The notes: generated by a model from the sequence alone, not told the origin. Positions 42,877 through 51,982 are shown, numbered from the stretch's first letter. The stretch is DNA of 64,000 nucleotides from Salibaculum halophilum (GCF_002094885.1 NZ_MSIT01000010.1:1-64000); one strand, 5' to 3'. Translations and numbers: made by a program.

Positions 42877-42904
42877 CTTGAAATGGCCGCCGAAGTGGCC
42901 ATAT
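42877..42904 (+). promoter_or_regulatory. Possible heat-shock (sigma-32) promoter of rpoH
   Basis: CTTGAAA (CTTG at 42877-42880), an 18-base spacer and CCATAT (42899-42904) resemble the alphaproteobacterial sigma-32 pattern CTTG-N17-CYTAT. It lies upstream of rpoH, whose autoregulation is known in relatives. The -10 match is partial. Confidence 0.4.
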
Positions 42905-42941
42905 TCATGTTAACCCCATAAACATCGGGAGGGGACACGAC

Positions 42942-43865
42942 ATGAGCGACGCGGAAACGACAACGAACCTGAGCACCTATGCCAACTTGCCGGCGCCCTC
43001 GCCGGAACAGGGCCTGAACCGCTACATGCAGGAGATCCGCAAGTTTCCCCTTCTGGAGCCGGAAGAGGAATACATGCTGGCCAAGCGCTGGGTCGACCAC
43101 GAGGACACCGAGGCGGCCCACAGGATGGTGACCAGCCACCTGCGCCTGGCCGCCAAGATCGCCATGGGCTACCGCGGTTATGGCCTGCCGCAATCCGAGG
43201 TCATCTCCGAGGCCAACGTTGGCCTGATGCAGGCCGTGAAACGCTTCGATCCCGAAAAGGGCTTTCGCCTTGCCACCTATGCCATGTGGTGGATCCGCGC
43301 CTCGATCCAGGAATACATCCTGCGGTCCTGGTCGCTGGTCAAACTGGGTACCACCAGCGCCCAGAAGAAGCTGTTTTTCAATCTTCGCAAGGCCAAGGCG
43401 CGCATCGGCGCGCTGGAAGACGGTGACATGCGCCCCGAGAACGTCGAGCGCATCGCCCAGGATCTGGGCGTGACCGAGGACGAGGTCGTCAGCATGAACC
43501 AGCGCCTTTCGGGGTCTGATGCTTCGCTCAACGCGACCGTCGGGCAAGAGGGCGAAGGCTCCATGCAGTGGCAGGACTGGCTGGAGGACGAAGGCGCAAA
43601 CCAGGCCGAAGACTACGCCGAGAAGGACGAGTTCGACGCGCGCCGCGAACTGCTGGCCGAGGCACTGGATGTGCTCAACGCGCGCGAGCGCGATATCCTC
43701 ATGCAGCGCCGCCTGGCCGAGGAAAGCGTGACCCTTGAGGACCTGTCGTCTAGATACGATGTCTCGCGCGAGCGCATCCGCCAGATCGAGGTCCGCGCCT
43801 TCGAAAAGCTGCAGAAAAAGATGCAACAGCTGGCCCGCGAGCGCGGACTGGTGCCGGCGGCCTGA
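42942..43865 (+). CDS. rpoH: RNA polymerase sigma-32 factor RpoH
   Basis: This 307-residue heat-shock sigma factor has region 2 (HLRLAAKIAMGYRGYGLPQSEVISEANVGLMQAVKRFDPEKGFRLATYAMWWIRASIQEYILRSWSLVK), the RpoH box QKKLFFNLR at about 141-149 that separates RpoH from other sigma factors, and the region 4 helix-turn-helix ([27 protein letters not shown]). It has a strong gggagggg site. The leader may hold a heat-shock promoter. Several Rhodobacterales have two rpoH genes; I cannot tell which this is. Confidence 0.96.
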   Translation: MSDAETTTNLSTYANLPAPSPEQGLNRYMQEIRKFPLLEPEEEYMLAKRWVDHEDTEAAHRMVTSHLRLAAKIAMGYRGYGLPQSEVISEANVGLMQAVKRFDPEKGFRLATYAMWWIRASIQEYILRSWSLVKLGTTSAQKKLFFNLRKAKARIGALEDGDMRPENVERIAQDLGVTEDEVVSMNQRLSGSDASLNATVGQEGEGSMQWQDWLEDEGANQAEDYAEKDEFDARRELLAEALDVLNARERDILMQRRLAEESVTLEDLSSRYDVSRERIRQIEVRAFEKLQKKMQQLARERGLVPAA

Positions 43866-44001
43866 TCCCGGGCACAGGCTGTGACGGAGCGTGACCGACC
43901 CCGGCAGTGGCCGCAGCCGTCACCGACCGACCCTCCGGCGGCCTGGTCTCTTTCCCAATGGCCTCTAGACCGCTAACAAGGGGCCGAGAGGGAGGACCGA
44001 C

Positions 44002-44976
44002 ATGAGTGAACCGATCCGCTGGGGCATACTCGGCGCCGCCAAATTCGCCCGCGAGCAGATGGCCCCGGCCATCCACCTGGCCGACAACGCCGAACTGGCC
44101 GCACTGGCCACCTCGGACCCCGGCAAGGTCGCGCCGTTTCAGGCACTGCAGCCGCGGCTGCGGGTTCACGACAGCTATGACGCCCTGCTGGCCGACCCCG
44201 GCATCGACGCTGTTTACGTGCCCTTGCCCAACCACCTGCACGTGGAATGGACGCGCAAGGCACTGGAGGCGGGCAAGCACGTGCTGACCGAGAAGCCCAT
44301 CGCCCTGAAGGCCGATGAGATCGACGCGCTGATCGCCCTGCGCGACAGGACCGGGCTGCTCGTGGCCGAGGCCTACATGATCGTCCACCACCCGCAATGG
44401 CAGCGCGCCCGCGCGATCCTGCAATCAGGCGCCATCGGCACCCTGACCCATGTCGAGGGCGTTTTTTGCTACAACAACGCCGATGATCCGGGCAACGTGC
44501 GCAACGATCCCGCCAAGGGCGGCGGCGGCATCCCTGATATCGGCGTCTACACCTACGGCAGCACCCGCTGGGCGACGGGGCAGGAGCCGCGCGAGATCAC
44601 CCATGCCGACCTGGCCTTCGAGAACGGCGTGGACGTGCTGGCCCGGGTCTCGGCCCGGTTCGAGACTTTCACCGCGCATTTCGTCAATTCGATGCGCCTG
44701 CATGCTTTCCAGGAGATGCTCTTCATGGGCGATCAGGGCTGGCTGCGGCTGACGGCGCCCTTCAACCCGCTCGTCTACGGTGAGGCGCGGCTGGAGGTCC
44801 GCAATGGCGCGGCCGAGTGGACCGAGCGGTTCCCCTCGGACAATCACTACAGGCTGCAGGTCGAGAATTTCGGGCGCAGCGTCCGCGACGGCACCGCCTA
44901 TCCCTGGACGCTGGAAGACGCCCGCGGCACCCAGGCCATGATCGACTCTGTTTTCGAAAAGGGCGAACGCGGCTAA
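44002..44976 (+). CDS. Gfo/Idh/MocA-family oxidoreductase
   Basis: This 324-residue NAD(P)-dependent dehydrogenase acts on sugars or inositol-type compounds. The N-terminal Rossmann fold opens IRWGILGAAKFAREQMAPAI, the family motif KHVLTEKPIALKADE carries the EKP lysine, and PDIGVYTYGSTRWATG provides the usual catalytic-region Asp and Tyr. Start has a good ggagg site. It precedes a small DUF4389 membrane protein by 24 bases on the same strand. The substrate is not deducible. Confidence 0.88.
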   Translation: MSEPIRWGILGAAKFAREQMAPAIHLADNAELAALATSDPGKVAPFQALQPRLRVHDSYDALLADPGIDAVYVPLPNHLHVEWTRKALEAGKHVLTEKPIALKADEIDALIALRDRTGLLVAEAYMIVHHPQWQRARAILQSGAIGTLTHVEGVFCYNNADDPGNVRNDPAKGGGGIPDIGVYTYGSTRWATGQEPREITHADLAFENGVDVLARVSARFETFTAHFVNSMRLHAFQEMLFMGDQGWLRLTAPFNPLVYGEARLEVRNGAAEWTERFPSDNHYRLQVENFGRSVRDGTAYPWTLEDARGTQAMIDSVFEKGERG

Positions 44977-45000
44977 ACTCCCACGACAGGAGGAATCGCC

Positions 45001-45315
45001 ATGGCCGACCGCAACGAATTCGACGACGTGATGCCCGAGAACACCGCCCGGCGCGCCCCCGCCGGCCCGATCTCGGAGAATCTCTTCACCCGGCTGGTCT
45101 ACATGATCATCATCGGGGTCATGCTGTCCTTCGCCGGCACGATCATCGGTATCCTGGCGCTGATCCAGTTCGTGCTGACGCTGGTCAACAACAAGGACCC
45201 CAACGAACGGGTGGCCGATTTCGGCACGACGATGGGCATGTGGGTGGCCAAGGCGGCGCGCTACCAGGCCTTCGCCTCCGAAGAGAAGCCCTGGCCCTGG
45301 ACAGAGCTGGACTGA
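45001..45315 (+). CDS. DUF4389-family membrane protein
   Basis: This 104-residue protein has two hydrophobic segments (about 33-63: VYMIIIGVMLSFAGTIIGILALIQFVLTL) between charged ends. The pattern ...QFVLTLVNNKDPNERVADFGTTMGMWVAKAARYQAFASEEKPWPW, with aromatic-rich PWPW near the C-terminus, is that of DUF4389. A strong aggagga site precedes the ATG. Function is unknown. A long repeat-containing intergenic region (45316-45594) follows and contains no gene that I can support. Confidence 0.8.
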   Translation: MADRNEFDDVMPENTARRAPAGPISENLFTRLVYMIIIGVMLSFAGTIIGILALIQFVLTLVNNKDPNERVADFGTTMGMWVAKAARYQAFASEEKPWPWTELD

Positions 45316-45346
45316 CATCGCGGCGCAAGGGATCGCCGGGTGAATC

Positions 45347-45408
45347 AGGGGCGCTGCCCCTCTTGGCCTGCGGCCAATTCACCCTGGGATATTTTTGGCC
45401 AGAAGATG
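45347..45408 (+). repeat. Intergenic repeat element, copy C
   Basis: This 62-bp block is about 58/62 identical to copy A left module (12144-12205), with the same hairpins and the 20-mer GGGATATTTTTGGCCAGAAG (45386-45405). It begins 31 bases after the DUF4389 stop. Confidence 0.75.
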
Positions 45409-45499
45409 CAAGGGTTTGTTAACCCGGACGCGCCACGGTGAATTTGCGGTACAGGCGGGGACGCCGATGACCGCGCCAGGAGACGCACAGGTGCGTTTC

Positions 45500-45553
45500 G
45501 CACGGGGGACGGCCTTGCGCGTCCCCCGTGCTTCTTCTGGCCTGAAATATCCC
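45500..45553 (-). repeat. Intergenic repeat element, copy D, inverted, with an 11-bp hairpin
   Basis: Read on the minus strand it begins with GGGATATTTCAGGCCAGAAG (45534-45553), the same 20-mer as copies A and C. Just beyond it is a perfect 11-bp stem GCACGGGGGAC / GTCCCCCGTGC (45500-45510 and 45521-45531). Copies C and D face each other and could be processed or terminate from both sides of the gap between DUF4389 and pepF. Confidence 0.65.
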
Positions 45554-45594
45554 CGCCGGAGGCTCCGGACGGGTCCATCGCGCCGGCGGTCGGG

Positions 45595-47409
45595 TCAGTC
45601 TTCCATGGCTTCCAGCTCGTCGATCATGCCCTCGATCATGTTCAGGCCCTTGTCCCAGAAGGCCGGGTCGGAGGCATCCAGGCCGAAGGGCGCAAGCAAC
45701 TCGGAGTGATGCTTGGAGCCGCCGGCCCGGAGCATTTCGAAGTATTTCTCCTGAAATCCCTCGGGCGCGGCCTCGTAGGCGGCGTAGAGCGCGTTCACCA
45801 GCCCGTCGCCGAAGGCATAGGCATAGACGTAGAAGGGCGCATGCACGAAATGCGGGATGTAGGCCCAGAAGGACTCGTAGCCGTCCATGAAGTCGAAGAC
45901 CGGGCCGAGGCTTTCGCCCTGCACCGACATCCAGAGCGTGTTGATATCATCGGGGGTCAGTTCGCCTCCGCGGCGCGCCTCGTGCAGTTTGCACTCGAAG
46001 TCGTAGAAGGCGATCTGTCGCACGACGGTGTTGATCATGTCCTCGACCTTTCCGGCCAGCAGGACCTTGCGTTCGGCCTGGCTGGGGGCCTCGGCCAGCA
46101 GCTTGCGGAAGGTCAGCATCTCGCCGAAGACGCTGGCGGTTTCGGCCAGCGTCAGCGGGGTGGCCGACAGCAGCTCGCCCTGCTGCGCGGCAAGCCGCTG
46201 ATGCACGCCGTGGCCCAGTTCATGCGCCAGGGTCATCACGTCGCGCGGTTTGCCCAGGTAATTCAGCATCACGTAAGGATGCGCGGTGCTCACCGTGGGG
46301 TGGGCAAAGGCGCCGGGCGCCTTGCCCGGTTTGACCGGCGCGTCGATCCAGCCGCGCTCGAAAAACGGCTGCGCGAGGTCGGCAAGGCGCGGGTCGAAGC
46401 CGGCGTAGGCGCTCATCACCGTCTCGCGCGCCTCGTCCCAGTCGACGACGCGGTCGCTTTCCATGGGCAGCGGCGCGTTGCGGTCCCAGACCTGCATTCT
46501 GTCGAGGCCCAGCCACTTGGCCTTGAGGGTGTAATAGCGGTGCGACAGGCGCGGGTAGGCGGCGACGACGGCGTCGCGCAGCGCCTCGACCACCGGCGCC
46601 TCGACGTCGTTGGCCAGGTGGCGGCCCGCCTGCGGGCTGGGCATGCTGCGCCAGCGGTCCTCGATTTCCTTTTCCTTGGCCAGCGTGTTGTGAACGCGGG
46701 CGAAGAGGCCGACATTCTCGCCAAAGACGCGGGCCAATTCGCGCGCGCCCTTCTCGCGGGTGGCGCGGTTTTGTTCGCTTAACAGGTTCAGCGTCGCCTC
46801 GATGCCCTGTTTCTCGCCGTCGATCTCGAATTCGAGCCCGGCGATGGTCTCGTCGAAGAGCTTGTTCCAGGCCGAGGCCCCGACGACGGACTGATCGTGC
46901 AGGAATTTTTCCAGCTCGTCGGAAAGCTGGTAGGGCTTCATCTTGCGGATGCGGTCGAAGACGGGGGTGTAGCGGGCCAGGTCGGCATCGGCGGCCAGCA
47001 GGCCCTGCAGCGCGGCCTCGTCCAGGCGGTTGATCTCAAGCGACCAGAAGACAAGCGGCGTGGTGAAGCTGGTGATCCGGTCCTGGCAGTCCGAGATGAA
47101 CTTGGCCCGGTCCGGGTCGGTCGTCTGCTGGTAGTAGCGCAGCCCGGCGAAGGACATGATACGCCCGGCGATGATGTCGATCTGTTCGTAGCGCTGCACC
47201 GCTTCCAGCATCTGTGCCGCGTCCAGCCCGGCCAGCTTGCCCTCGTAGTCCGCGGCAAAGCTGCGGCAGGCCTCTTCCAGCCAGTCGAGATCGCGCTTGA
47301 GCGCCGGCGCATCGGGGCCGTCGTAAAGATCGGTCAGGTCCCATTCGGGCAGGTCGCCCAGGGGCCGCCCCCCGCTGGCGTTGGCGTCGAATACCGGCTG
47401 CTTGGTCAT
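45595..47409 (-). CDS. pepF: Oligoendopeptidase F, M3-family
   Basis: This 604-residue cytosolic zinc metallopeptidase hydrolyses short peptides. The active site is HELGHGVHQ (HExxH) in the segment AHELGHGVHQRLAAQQGELLSATPLTLAETASVFGE, with the third ligand Glu in ETASVFGEM. The long helical N-terminal half and the ending HHSELLAPFGLDASDPAFWDKGLNMIEGMID fit the PepF/M3B family. Start is ATG at 47409 with a ggagagg site; the frame from 47715 overlaps the ligase region and is rejected. It lies 61 bases after the ligase gene stop on the same strand. Confidence 0.93.
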   Translation of the reverse strand: MTKQPVFDANASGGRPLGDLPEWDLTDLYDGPDAPALKRDLDWLEEACRSFAADYEGKLAGLDAAQMLEAVQRYEQIDIIAGRIMSFAGLRYYQQTTDPDRAKFISDCQDRITSFTTPLVFWSLEINRLDEAALQGLLAADADLARYTPVFDRIRKMKPYQLSDELEKFLHDQSVVGASAWNKLFDETIAGLEFEIDGEKQGIEATLNLLSEQNRATREKGARELARVFGENVGLFARVHNTLAKEKEIEDRWRSMPSPQAGRHLANDVEAPVVEALRDAVVAAYPRLSHRYYTLKAKWLGLDRMQVWDRNAPLPMESDRVVDWDEARETVMSAYAGFDPRLADLAQPFFERGWIDAPVKPGKAPGAFAHPTVSTAHPYVMLNYLGKPRDVMTLAHELGHGVHQRLAAQQGELLSATPLTLAETASVFGEMLTFRKLLAEAPSQAERKVLLAGKVEDMINTVVRQIAFYDFECKLHEARRGGELTPDDINTLWMSVQGESLGPVFDFMDGYESFWAYIPHFVHAPFYVYAYAFGDGLVNALYAAYEAAPEGFQEKYFEMLRAGGSKHHSELLAPFGLDASDPAFWDKGLNMIEGMIDELEAMED

Positions 47410-47470
47410 GTGGGCCTCTCCATGTTGGGGTTTTCCCCTACTTATGGGTGCGGGCCCGGCTTGACCAGTG

Positions 47471-49057
47471 CTAGCCGTAGCGCTCCAGCATGGCGTGCAG
47501 GTCGGCCAGGGTGTTGATCTCGGCCAGCGGCTTGTCGTGGCGCCAGCGCGCCATGCGCGGAAAGCGCAGGGCGATACCCGACTTGTGGCGCGGGCTTTCC
47601 TGGATGCCCTCGAAGGCGATCTCGAAGACCAGCACGGGCGGCACCTGCCGGACGGGGCCGAAGCGTTGCAGCGTGTTGCGGCGCACCCACTGGGTGATCT
47701 CGCGGAACTCTGCATCGGTCAGCCCGGAATAGGCCTTGGTGAAGGGGGTGAACCCCTCGCCGTCGCGCACCGCGAAGGTGAAATCGGTGAAAAGGTTGGC
47801 CCGCCGGCCCGATCCTGATTGCGCGTAGATCATCACCGCGTCCACGGTCAGCGGGTCCACCTTCCATTTCCACCAGTCGCCCTTCTTGCGCCCCGACAGA
47901 TAGGGCGAGTCGCGCCGTTTCAGCATAAGCCCCTCGGCATTGTGCGCGCGCGAGTCGGCGCGGACCGCGGCAAGGGCCTCCCAGCTTTCGCCCGTCACCT
48001 CGGGCGAGAGGCGCAGCGGCGCCGCCCCGGGCAAATCGGCGGTGAGCGCTTCGAGCGCCGCGCGGCGCTGGTCCAGCGGCCGGTCGCGGATATCGGCGCC
48101 GTCCTGTTCCAGCAGGTCGTAGGCCATCAGCACCACGGGCACCTGCGCCAGCAGCTTTTTCGGCACGCTCTTGCGGCCGATGCGCTTTTGCAGCGCGTTG
48201 AAGGGCAGGGGGCCGTCGCGCCAGGCCAGAACCTCGCCGTCGATCACCGTGCCCGGCGGCAGGTAATCGACCAGTTGGCCCAGCTCGGGGAAGCGGTCGG
48301 TCATCAGTTCCTCGCCGCGCGACCACAGGTGGTGTGTGCCGCCGCGCAGCACCAGTTGCCCGCGGATGCCGTCCCACTTGCGGTCGATCAGCCAGTCGGC
48401 GGGCGCGCCTAGCGTGTCCGCATCCTCCAGCTGGTAGGCCAGGTAGAACGGGTAGGGGCGCGACAGGTCGGCGCCGGGGTCGTGCGCCTCGATCAGGGCG
48501 GCCCAGGTCGTGGTCTCGGGCGTCCAGGCGCCCATCAGCTTGTGCGTCAGGTCGGCCTCGTCCTGGCCCGTGGCCTGTGCCAGCGCGCGGGTCATCAGTT
48601 TCTGGCTGACCCCGATGCGAAAGCCGCCCGTCAGCAATTTGGTGAAAAGGAACCGCTCCGTCCGGTCAAGGCTGTCCCAGGCGGCGAGGATACCGGCCTT
48701 CTGCGCGGCCTCGTCCAGTTTCGACAGGCGCTGCAATTCGCCGATCCAGTGGTGCAGCGGCCAGTCGCTTTCGCTGGCGGGCGGGGGCAGGACCAGCGCG
48801 ATGGTCTCGGCCAGGTCGCCCACCACCGGGTAGCTTTCCTCGAACAGCCACAGCGGGATGCCCGCCTGTTCGGCCGCCCATTCGCGCAGCCGCGTCGTGG
48901 TGATGACCCGCCGCGGGCGGCGGCCCGAGAACAGCGCCACGCACCACAGCTTGTCGGCATCCTGTGCCGTCTCGAAGAAGGTGGCCATGGCGGCGACCTT
49001 GACAGTGGTCCTGGTGGTCTGGTCCAGCGTGGTGAACAGCCGGGCGAAATCCTTCAT
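47471..49057 (-). CDS. ATP-dependent DNA ligase (LigC/LigB-like, repair type)
   Basis: This 528-residue ATP-dependent DNA ligase has an N-terminal DNA-binding domain (about 1-200), then the adenylation domain with motif I ...LIDRKWDGIRGQ (Lys227 as AMP acceptor), a TVIDGEVLA motif, EGLMLKRRDSPYLSGRKKGDWWKWK (motifs IV-V) and an OB-fold. It starts with ATG and its start overlaps the exonuclease stop as ATGA. The pairing with an MBL exonuclease is the recognised 'ligase-associated' repair arrangement, but the usual Lhr-type helicase and PDE partners are not adjacent here. It follows pepF in the opposite order of transcription, upstream on the same strand. Confidence 0.93.
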   Translation of the reverse strand: MKDFARLFTTLDQTTRTTVKVAAMATFFETAQDADKLWCVALFSGRRPRRVITTTRLREWAAEQAGIPLWLFEESYPVVGDLAETIALVLPPPASESDWPLHHWIGELQRLSKLDEAAQKAGILAAWDSLDRTERFLFTKLLTGGFRIGVSQKLMTRALAQATGQDEADLTHKLMGAWTPETTTWAALIEAHDPGADLSRPYPFYLAYQLEDADTLGAPADWLIDRKWDGIRGQLVLRGGTHHLWSRGEELMTDRFPELGQLVDYLPPGTVIDGEVLAWRDGPLPFNALQKRIGRKSVPKKLLAQVPVVLMAYDLLEQDGADIRDRPLDQRRAALEALTADLPGAAPLRLSPEVTGESWEALAAVRADSRAHNAEGLMLKRRDSPYLSGRKKGDWWKWKVDPLTVDAVMIYAQSGSGRRANLFTDFTFAVRDGEGFTPFTKAYSGLTDAEFREITQWVRRNTLQRFGPVRQVPPVLVFEIAFEGIQESPRHKSGIALRFPRMARWRHDKPLAEINTLADLHAMLERYG

Positions 49058-50064
49058 TCGACCTGGCTCCCGTCGAGCGATTCGCCGTCGAACTCGGTGC
49101 GGACCACCTGCGCGTCATAGCCCTGGTCGGCCAGCCAGCGGCGAAACTGGCCGGTGTAGCCGTGGGTGACGAAGACGCGCTCGGCCCCGGTGGCGCGGAT
49201 GGCGTCGTTCAGGCCCTGCCAGTCGGCATGGTCCGAGACGATGAAGCCCCGGTCGGCCGCCCGCCGCCGGCGCACCCCGCGCAGGGCCATCCAGCCGCTG
49301 GCAAACGCGCTGGCCTGCGGTTTGAACCGCCGCGCCCAGGCCGATCCCAGCGCCGAGGGCGGCGCGATCACCAGCGCCCCGGCGCGCGCCTTGGCGTCGG
49401 TCTCGGGGGTGACCTGTTCTGTCGCAGGCAGCGCGATGCCCTGGCTGCGCAGCACGGCGTTGGTGTTCTCGACCGCGCCGTGGGTCAGGATCGGGCCGGT
49501 TCCGGGGTCGACCAGCCGCAGCAGCCGCTGCGCCTTGCCCAGGGCGTAGGCCCCCAGCAGGGAAAACCGCCCGGCGGCGGCATTGTCGCCCCACCAGGCG
49601 TTGATCTGGTCGGCCAGAACGTCCTGCGGCGTCCAGTTGAAGACCGGCAAGCCAAAGGTGCACTCGGTGATGAAGGCGTGGCAGGGCACCGGCTCGAAGG
49701 CCTCGGACAGCCCGTCGTCGACGGTCTTGTAATCGCCCGAGACGACCCAGACCTCGCCGCCCACCTCGACGCGGATCTGCGCCGAGCCGGGCACGTGGCC
49801 GGCCGGATGGAAGGAGACGGTCGCATCCTTGATCCGGGTCGAGGCGGCGTAGGGCGTTGTCTGCAGGTCGATCTCCGTGCCCAGCCGGTGGCGCATCACC
49901 GGCGCGGCGGCGTCTGTCGCCAGGTAGCGGCCCATCCCCTCGCGCGCGTGGTCGGCATGGCCATGGGTTATCAGGGCGCGGGGCACCGGCCGCCAGGGGT
50001 CGATCCAGAAATCGCCCGCCGGGCAGTAGATGCCCGCCTCGGTAAAGGTCAGAACCCCGCTCAT
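49054..50064 (-). CDS. Ligase-associated DNA exonuclease (metallo-beta-lactamase fold)
   Basis: This 336-residue MBL-fold nuclease has the metal motif ITHGHADHA (His34, His36, Asp38, His39), a following PAGHVPGSAQI, SGDYKTVDDG and SDHADW, typical of the beta-CASP branch involved in nucleic-acid processing. Its stop overlaps the DNA ligase start, so the two are translationally coupled, as in the family described as a ligase-associated exonuclease. The exact biochemical role remains inferred from family context. It is 40 bases downstream of the hydrolase on the same strand. Confidence 0.88.
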   Translation of the reverse strand: MSGVLTFTEAGIYCPAGDFWIDPWRPVPRALITHGHADHAREGMGRYLATDAAAPVMRHRLGTEIDLQTTPYAASTRIKDATVSFHPAGHVPGSAQIRVEVGGEVWVVSGDYKTVDDGLSEAFEPVPCHAFITECTFGLPVFNWTPQDVLADQINAWWGDNAAAGRFSLLGAYALGKAQRLLRLVDPGTGPILTHGAVENTNAVLRSQGIALPATEQVTPETDAKARAGALVIAPPSALGSAWARRFKPQASAFASGWMALRGVRRRRAADRGFIVSDHADWQGLNDAIRATGAERVFVTHGYTGQFRRWLADQGYDAQVVRTEFDGESLDGSQVE

Positions 50065-50104
50065 GGGGCAGTTCTAGCGCCGGGCCGGCCCCGGTAAAGC
50101 AGGG

Positions 50105-51049
50105 TCAGGCCGGGCGGTGCCGGAGATCATCGAACAGCGCGACGCTGCGGTCGAACAAGGCGTTGCGCAGGTCGGGTTTCTCGAGGATGACCTCGTGCTT
50201 GCCCCCCTCCAGCATCACCAGCTCGCCGCCGGGCCAGCGGGCCATGCGGTCGCGGATGCGGGCGGTGTCGACGATCTGTTCCCGGGTTCCGAGGAAACAC
50301 AGGCAGGGCAGGTCGGGCGATGCCCGCCGCGACAGGGCGCGCGTCTCGCCCAGGGCCTCGTTCAGCCAGTGCAGCGAGGGCCCGCCGAGGCCTAGGGCCG
50401 GGTCGGCCTGCAATTGCTCGGCCAACAGGGCGAACATCTCGGGGTCGGTGGTCAGGGTGTTGCCCGAGAAGCCCGCGCGCAGGACATAGGTCTCGGCCTC
50501 TTGCCCGGGAACCACGGCCGCGGACAGGCCCAGCGGCCGGCTGAGCGCGCTCAGCCCCCAGGCCAGGGGGCGCAGCGGCGGCGCGATCGAAATCCCCCAC
50601 ATCGGCGCCGAAAAGACGGCCGACGCGACCGGGTCGCCGTCCATCACCGCGCGCAGGCCGATCGCACCGCCCATGGAATGGGCCAGCAGGTGAAAGGGCT
50701 CGGGCAGGCCCAGGGCGCGGGCGTGGTCCAGCGCGGCGCGCACGTCATGCTGGTAGTCGGTGAATCGCGCCACATGGCCCACGCCCGGATCGTCGTGCAG
50801 CCGGTCGGCAAGTCCCTGCCCGCGCCAGTCGATGGCCAGCGCGGTATAGCCGCGGGCGGCGAAATCGGCGGCGGCGGGGCCGTATTTCTCGACATACTCG
50901 GTGCGGCCGGGAAAGATCAGGACCGTGCCGCGCGCCGCCTCGAGCGGCCAGTGGGCGATGCGCAGGCGCACCCCGTCCACGGCTGTCACCCAATGGGCGA
51001 TGCCGGTCGCGTTGCGGGCCGTGCGGGCGTTGTAGGGGGCCTGCGCCAA
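50105..51049 (-). CDS. Alpha/beta hydrolase (lysophospholipase / monoacylglycerol lipase-like)
   Basis: This 314-residue serine hydrolase has the oxyanion and nucleophile-elbow region ...LLAHSMGGAIGLRAV, a WRGQGLADR segment typical of PldB-like lipases, and a late acid/His pair suggested by ...TREQIVDTARIR and GGKHEVILEK. No signal peptide is obvious, so it may act on lipids or acyl esters in the cytosol or at the inner membrane face. The start appears to be TTG at 51049 with a weak site; a GTG further in is an alternative. Likely co-transcribed with the SCP2 gene 7 bases upstream. Confidence 0.8.
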   Translation of the reverse strand: MAQAPYNARTARNATGIAHWVTAVDGVRLRIAHWPLEAARGTVLIFPGRTEYVEKYGPAAADFAARGYTALAIDWRGQGLADRLHDDPGVGHVARFTDYQHDVRAALDHARALGLPEPFHLLAHSMGGAIGLRAVMDGDPVASAVFSAPMWGISIAPPLRPLAWGLSALSRPLGLSAAVVPGQEAETYVLRAGFSGNTLTTDPEMFALLAEQLQADPALGLGGPSLHWLNEALGETRALSRRASPDLPCLCFLGTREQIVDTARIRDRMARWPGGELVMLEGGKHEVILEKPDLRNALFDRSVALFDDLRHRPA

Positions 51050-51056
51050 GGTCGTG

Positions 51057-51347
51057 TCAACCGAGTACGCCGGCCAGCTTCATGGCCAGCCCCATGTCAC
51101 CGTCCACCGACAGCTTGCCGGACATGAATGCGGCGGTGGGGTTTTCGGTGCCATCGAGGATCGCCTTGAAGGTCTCGGCATTGGCGGTCAGCGTCACGTC
51201 GGCGTCGTCGTCGGCGGCCCGCGCACCGTCGCCGTCGATCATGACCGCGCCCGCGTCCTCGATGACGAACTTGGCGGTGCCGTCGAAATCGGCGCCCTCC
51301 ATCTTGGCGTTCAGGGCGGTGACGGCTTCGGAGATTACGTCGCTCAT
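51057..51347 (-). CDS. SCP2 sterol-binding-domain protein
   Basis: This 96-residue single-domain SCP2-fold protein probably carries a hydrophobic ligand. It shows FDGTAKFVIEDAGAVMIDG, then DADVTLTANAETFKAILDG and TAAFMSGKLSVDGDMGLAMKL, the pattern of bacterial SCP2 domains. The ATG at 51347 follows an agagga site and gives the domain start. It is divergent from the TPR protein and upstream of the hydrolase on the same strand, which would make a lipid-related pair. Confidence 0.88.
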   Translation of the reverse strand: MSDVISEAVTALNAKMEGADFDGTAKFVIEDAGAVMIDGDGARAADDDADVTLTANAETFKAILDGTENPTAAFMSGKLSVDGDMGLAMKLAGVLG

Positions 51348-51421
51348 GTCTGTCGGTCCTCTTGCTGGAATGTGACCGCCCGCCTCTGGCATCGGGCGCG
51401 CGCTGCGTTACATTGACAGAT

Positions 51422-51982
51422 ATGCGCACGGATCGGCACGGCTTCAAACATATCGTCGCGGCATTTGGCCTGGCAGTGTGGTTTTCCGCACCTGCCGGGG
51501 CGCAGACCGACCGGTTGGATGGCCTTTTTGCCGATCTCGCCACCGCCGAAGCCGACGAGGCCGCCCGGATCGAGGCACAGATTCGCGAGGCCTGGTCGAA
51601 AAGCGGCTCGCCGGCGATGGACCTGCTGCTGCGCCGCGGGCGCGAGGCGCTGGAGGCCGGCGAGGCCAAGATCGCCGCCGACCACCTTACGGCCCTGATC
51701 GACCACGCGCCCGACTTCGCCGAAGCCTATCACACGCGGGCCACCGCCTATTTCGCGCAGGACCTCTACGGCCCCGCGCTGGAGGACCTGCGCCGGGCGC
51801 TGGTGCTCAACCCGCGCCACTTCGGGGCGATGAGGGGCCTCGGGCGCATCCTGCAGGAGCTTGACCGCCCCGTGGACGCGCTTGAGGTTTACCGCGAAAT
51901 CGAACAGATAAGCCCAAATTCGCCCGACCTGGCGCAAGCCATCGAACGTCTGCAAGTGCAGCTGGAAGGGTCCACGATCTGA
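51422..51982 (+). CDS. Exported TPR protein
   Basis: This 186-residue protein has a signal peptide (basic start, hydrophobic core, cleavage near PAGAQ) and then a mostly helical body with TPR repeats: LLRRGREALEAGEAKIAADHLTALIDHAPDFAEAYHTRATAYFAQDLYGPALEDLRRALVLNPRHFGAMRGLGRILQEL, ending with a partial third repeat. It probably forms a periplasmic scaffold. ATG at 51422 is chosen; the frame from 51362 is rejected. It precedes the SUV3-like helicase by 24 bases. Confidence 0.82.
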   Translation: MRTDRHGFKHIVAAFGLAVWFSAPAGAQTDRLDGLFADLATAEADEAARIEAQIREAWSKSGSPAMDLLLRRGREALEAGEAKIAADHLTALIDHAPDFAEAYHTRATAYFAQDLYGPALEDLRRALVLNPRHFGAMRGLGRILQELDRPVDALEVYREIEQISPNSPDLAQAIERLQVQLEGSTI

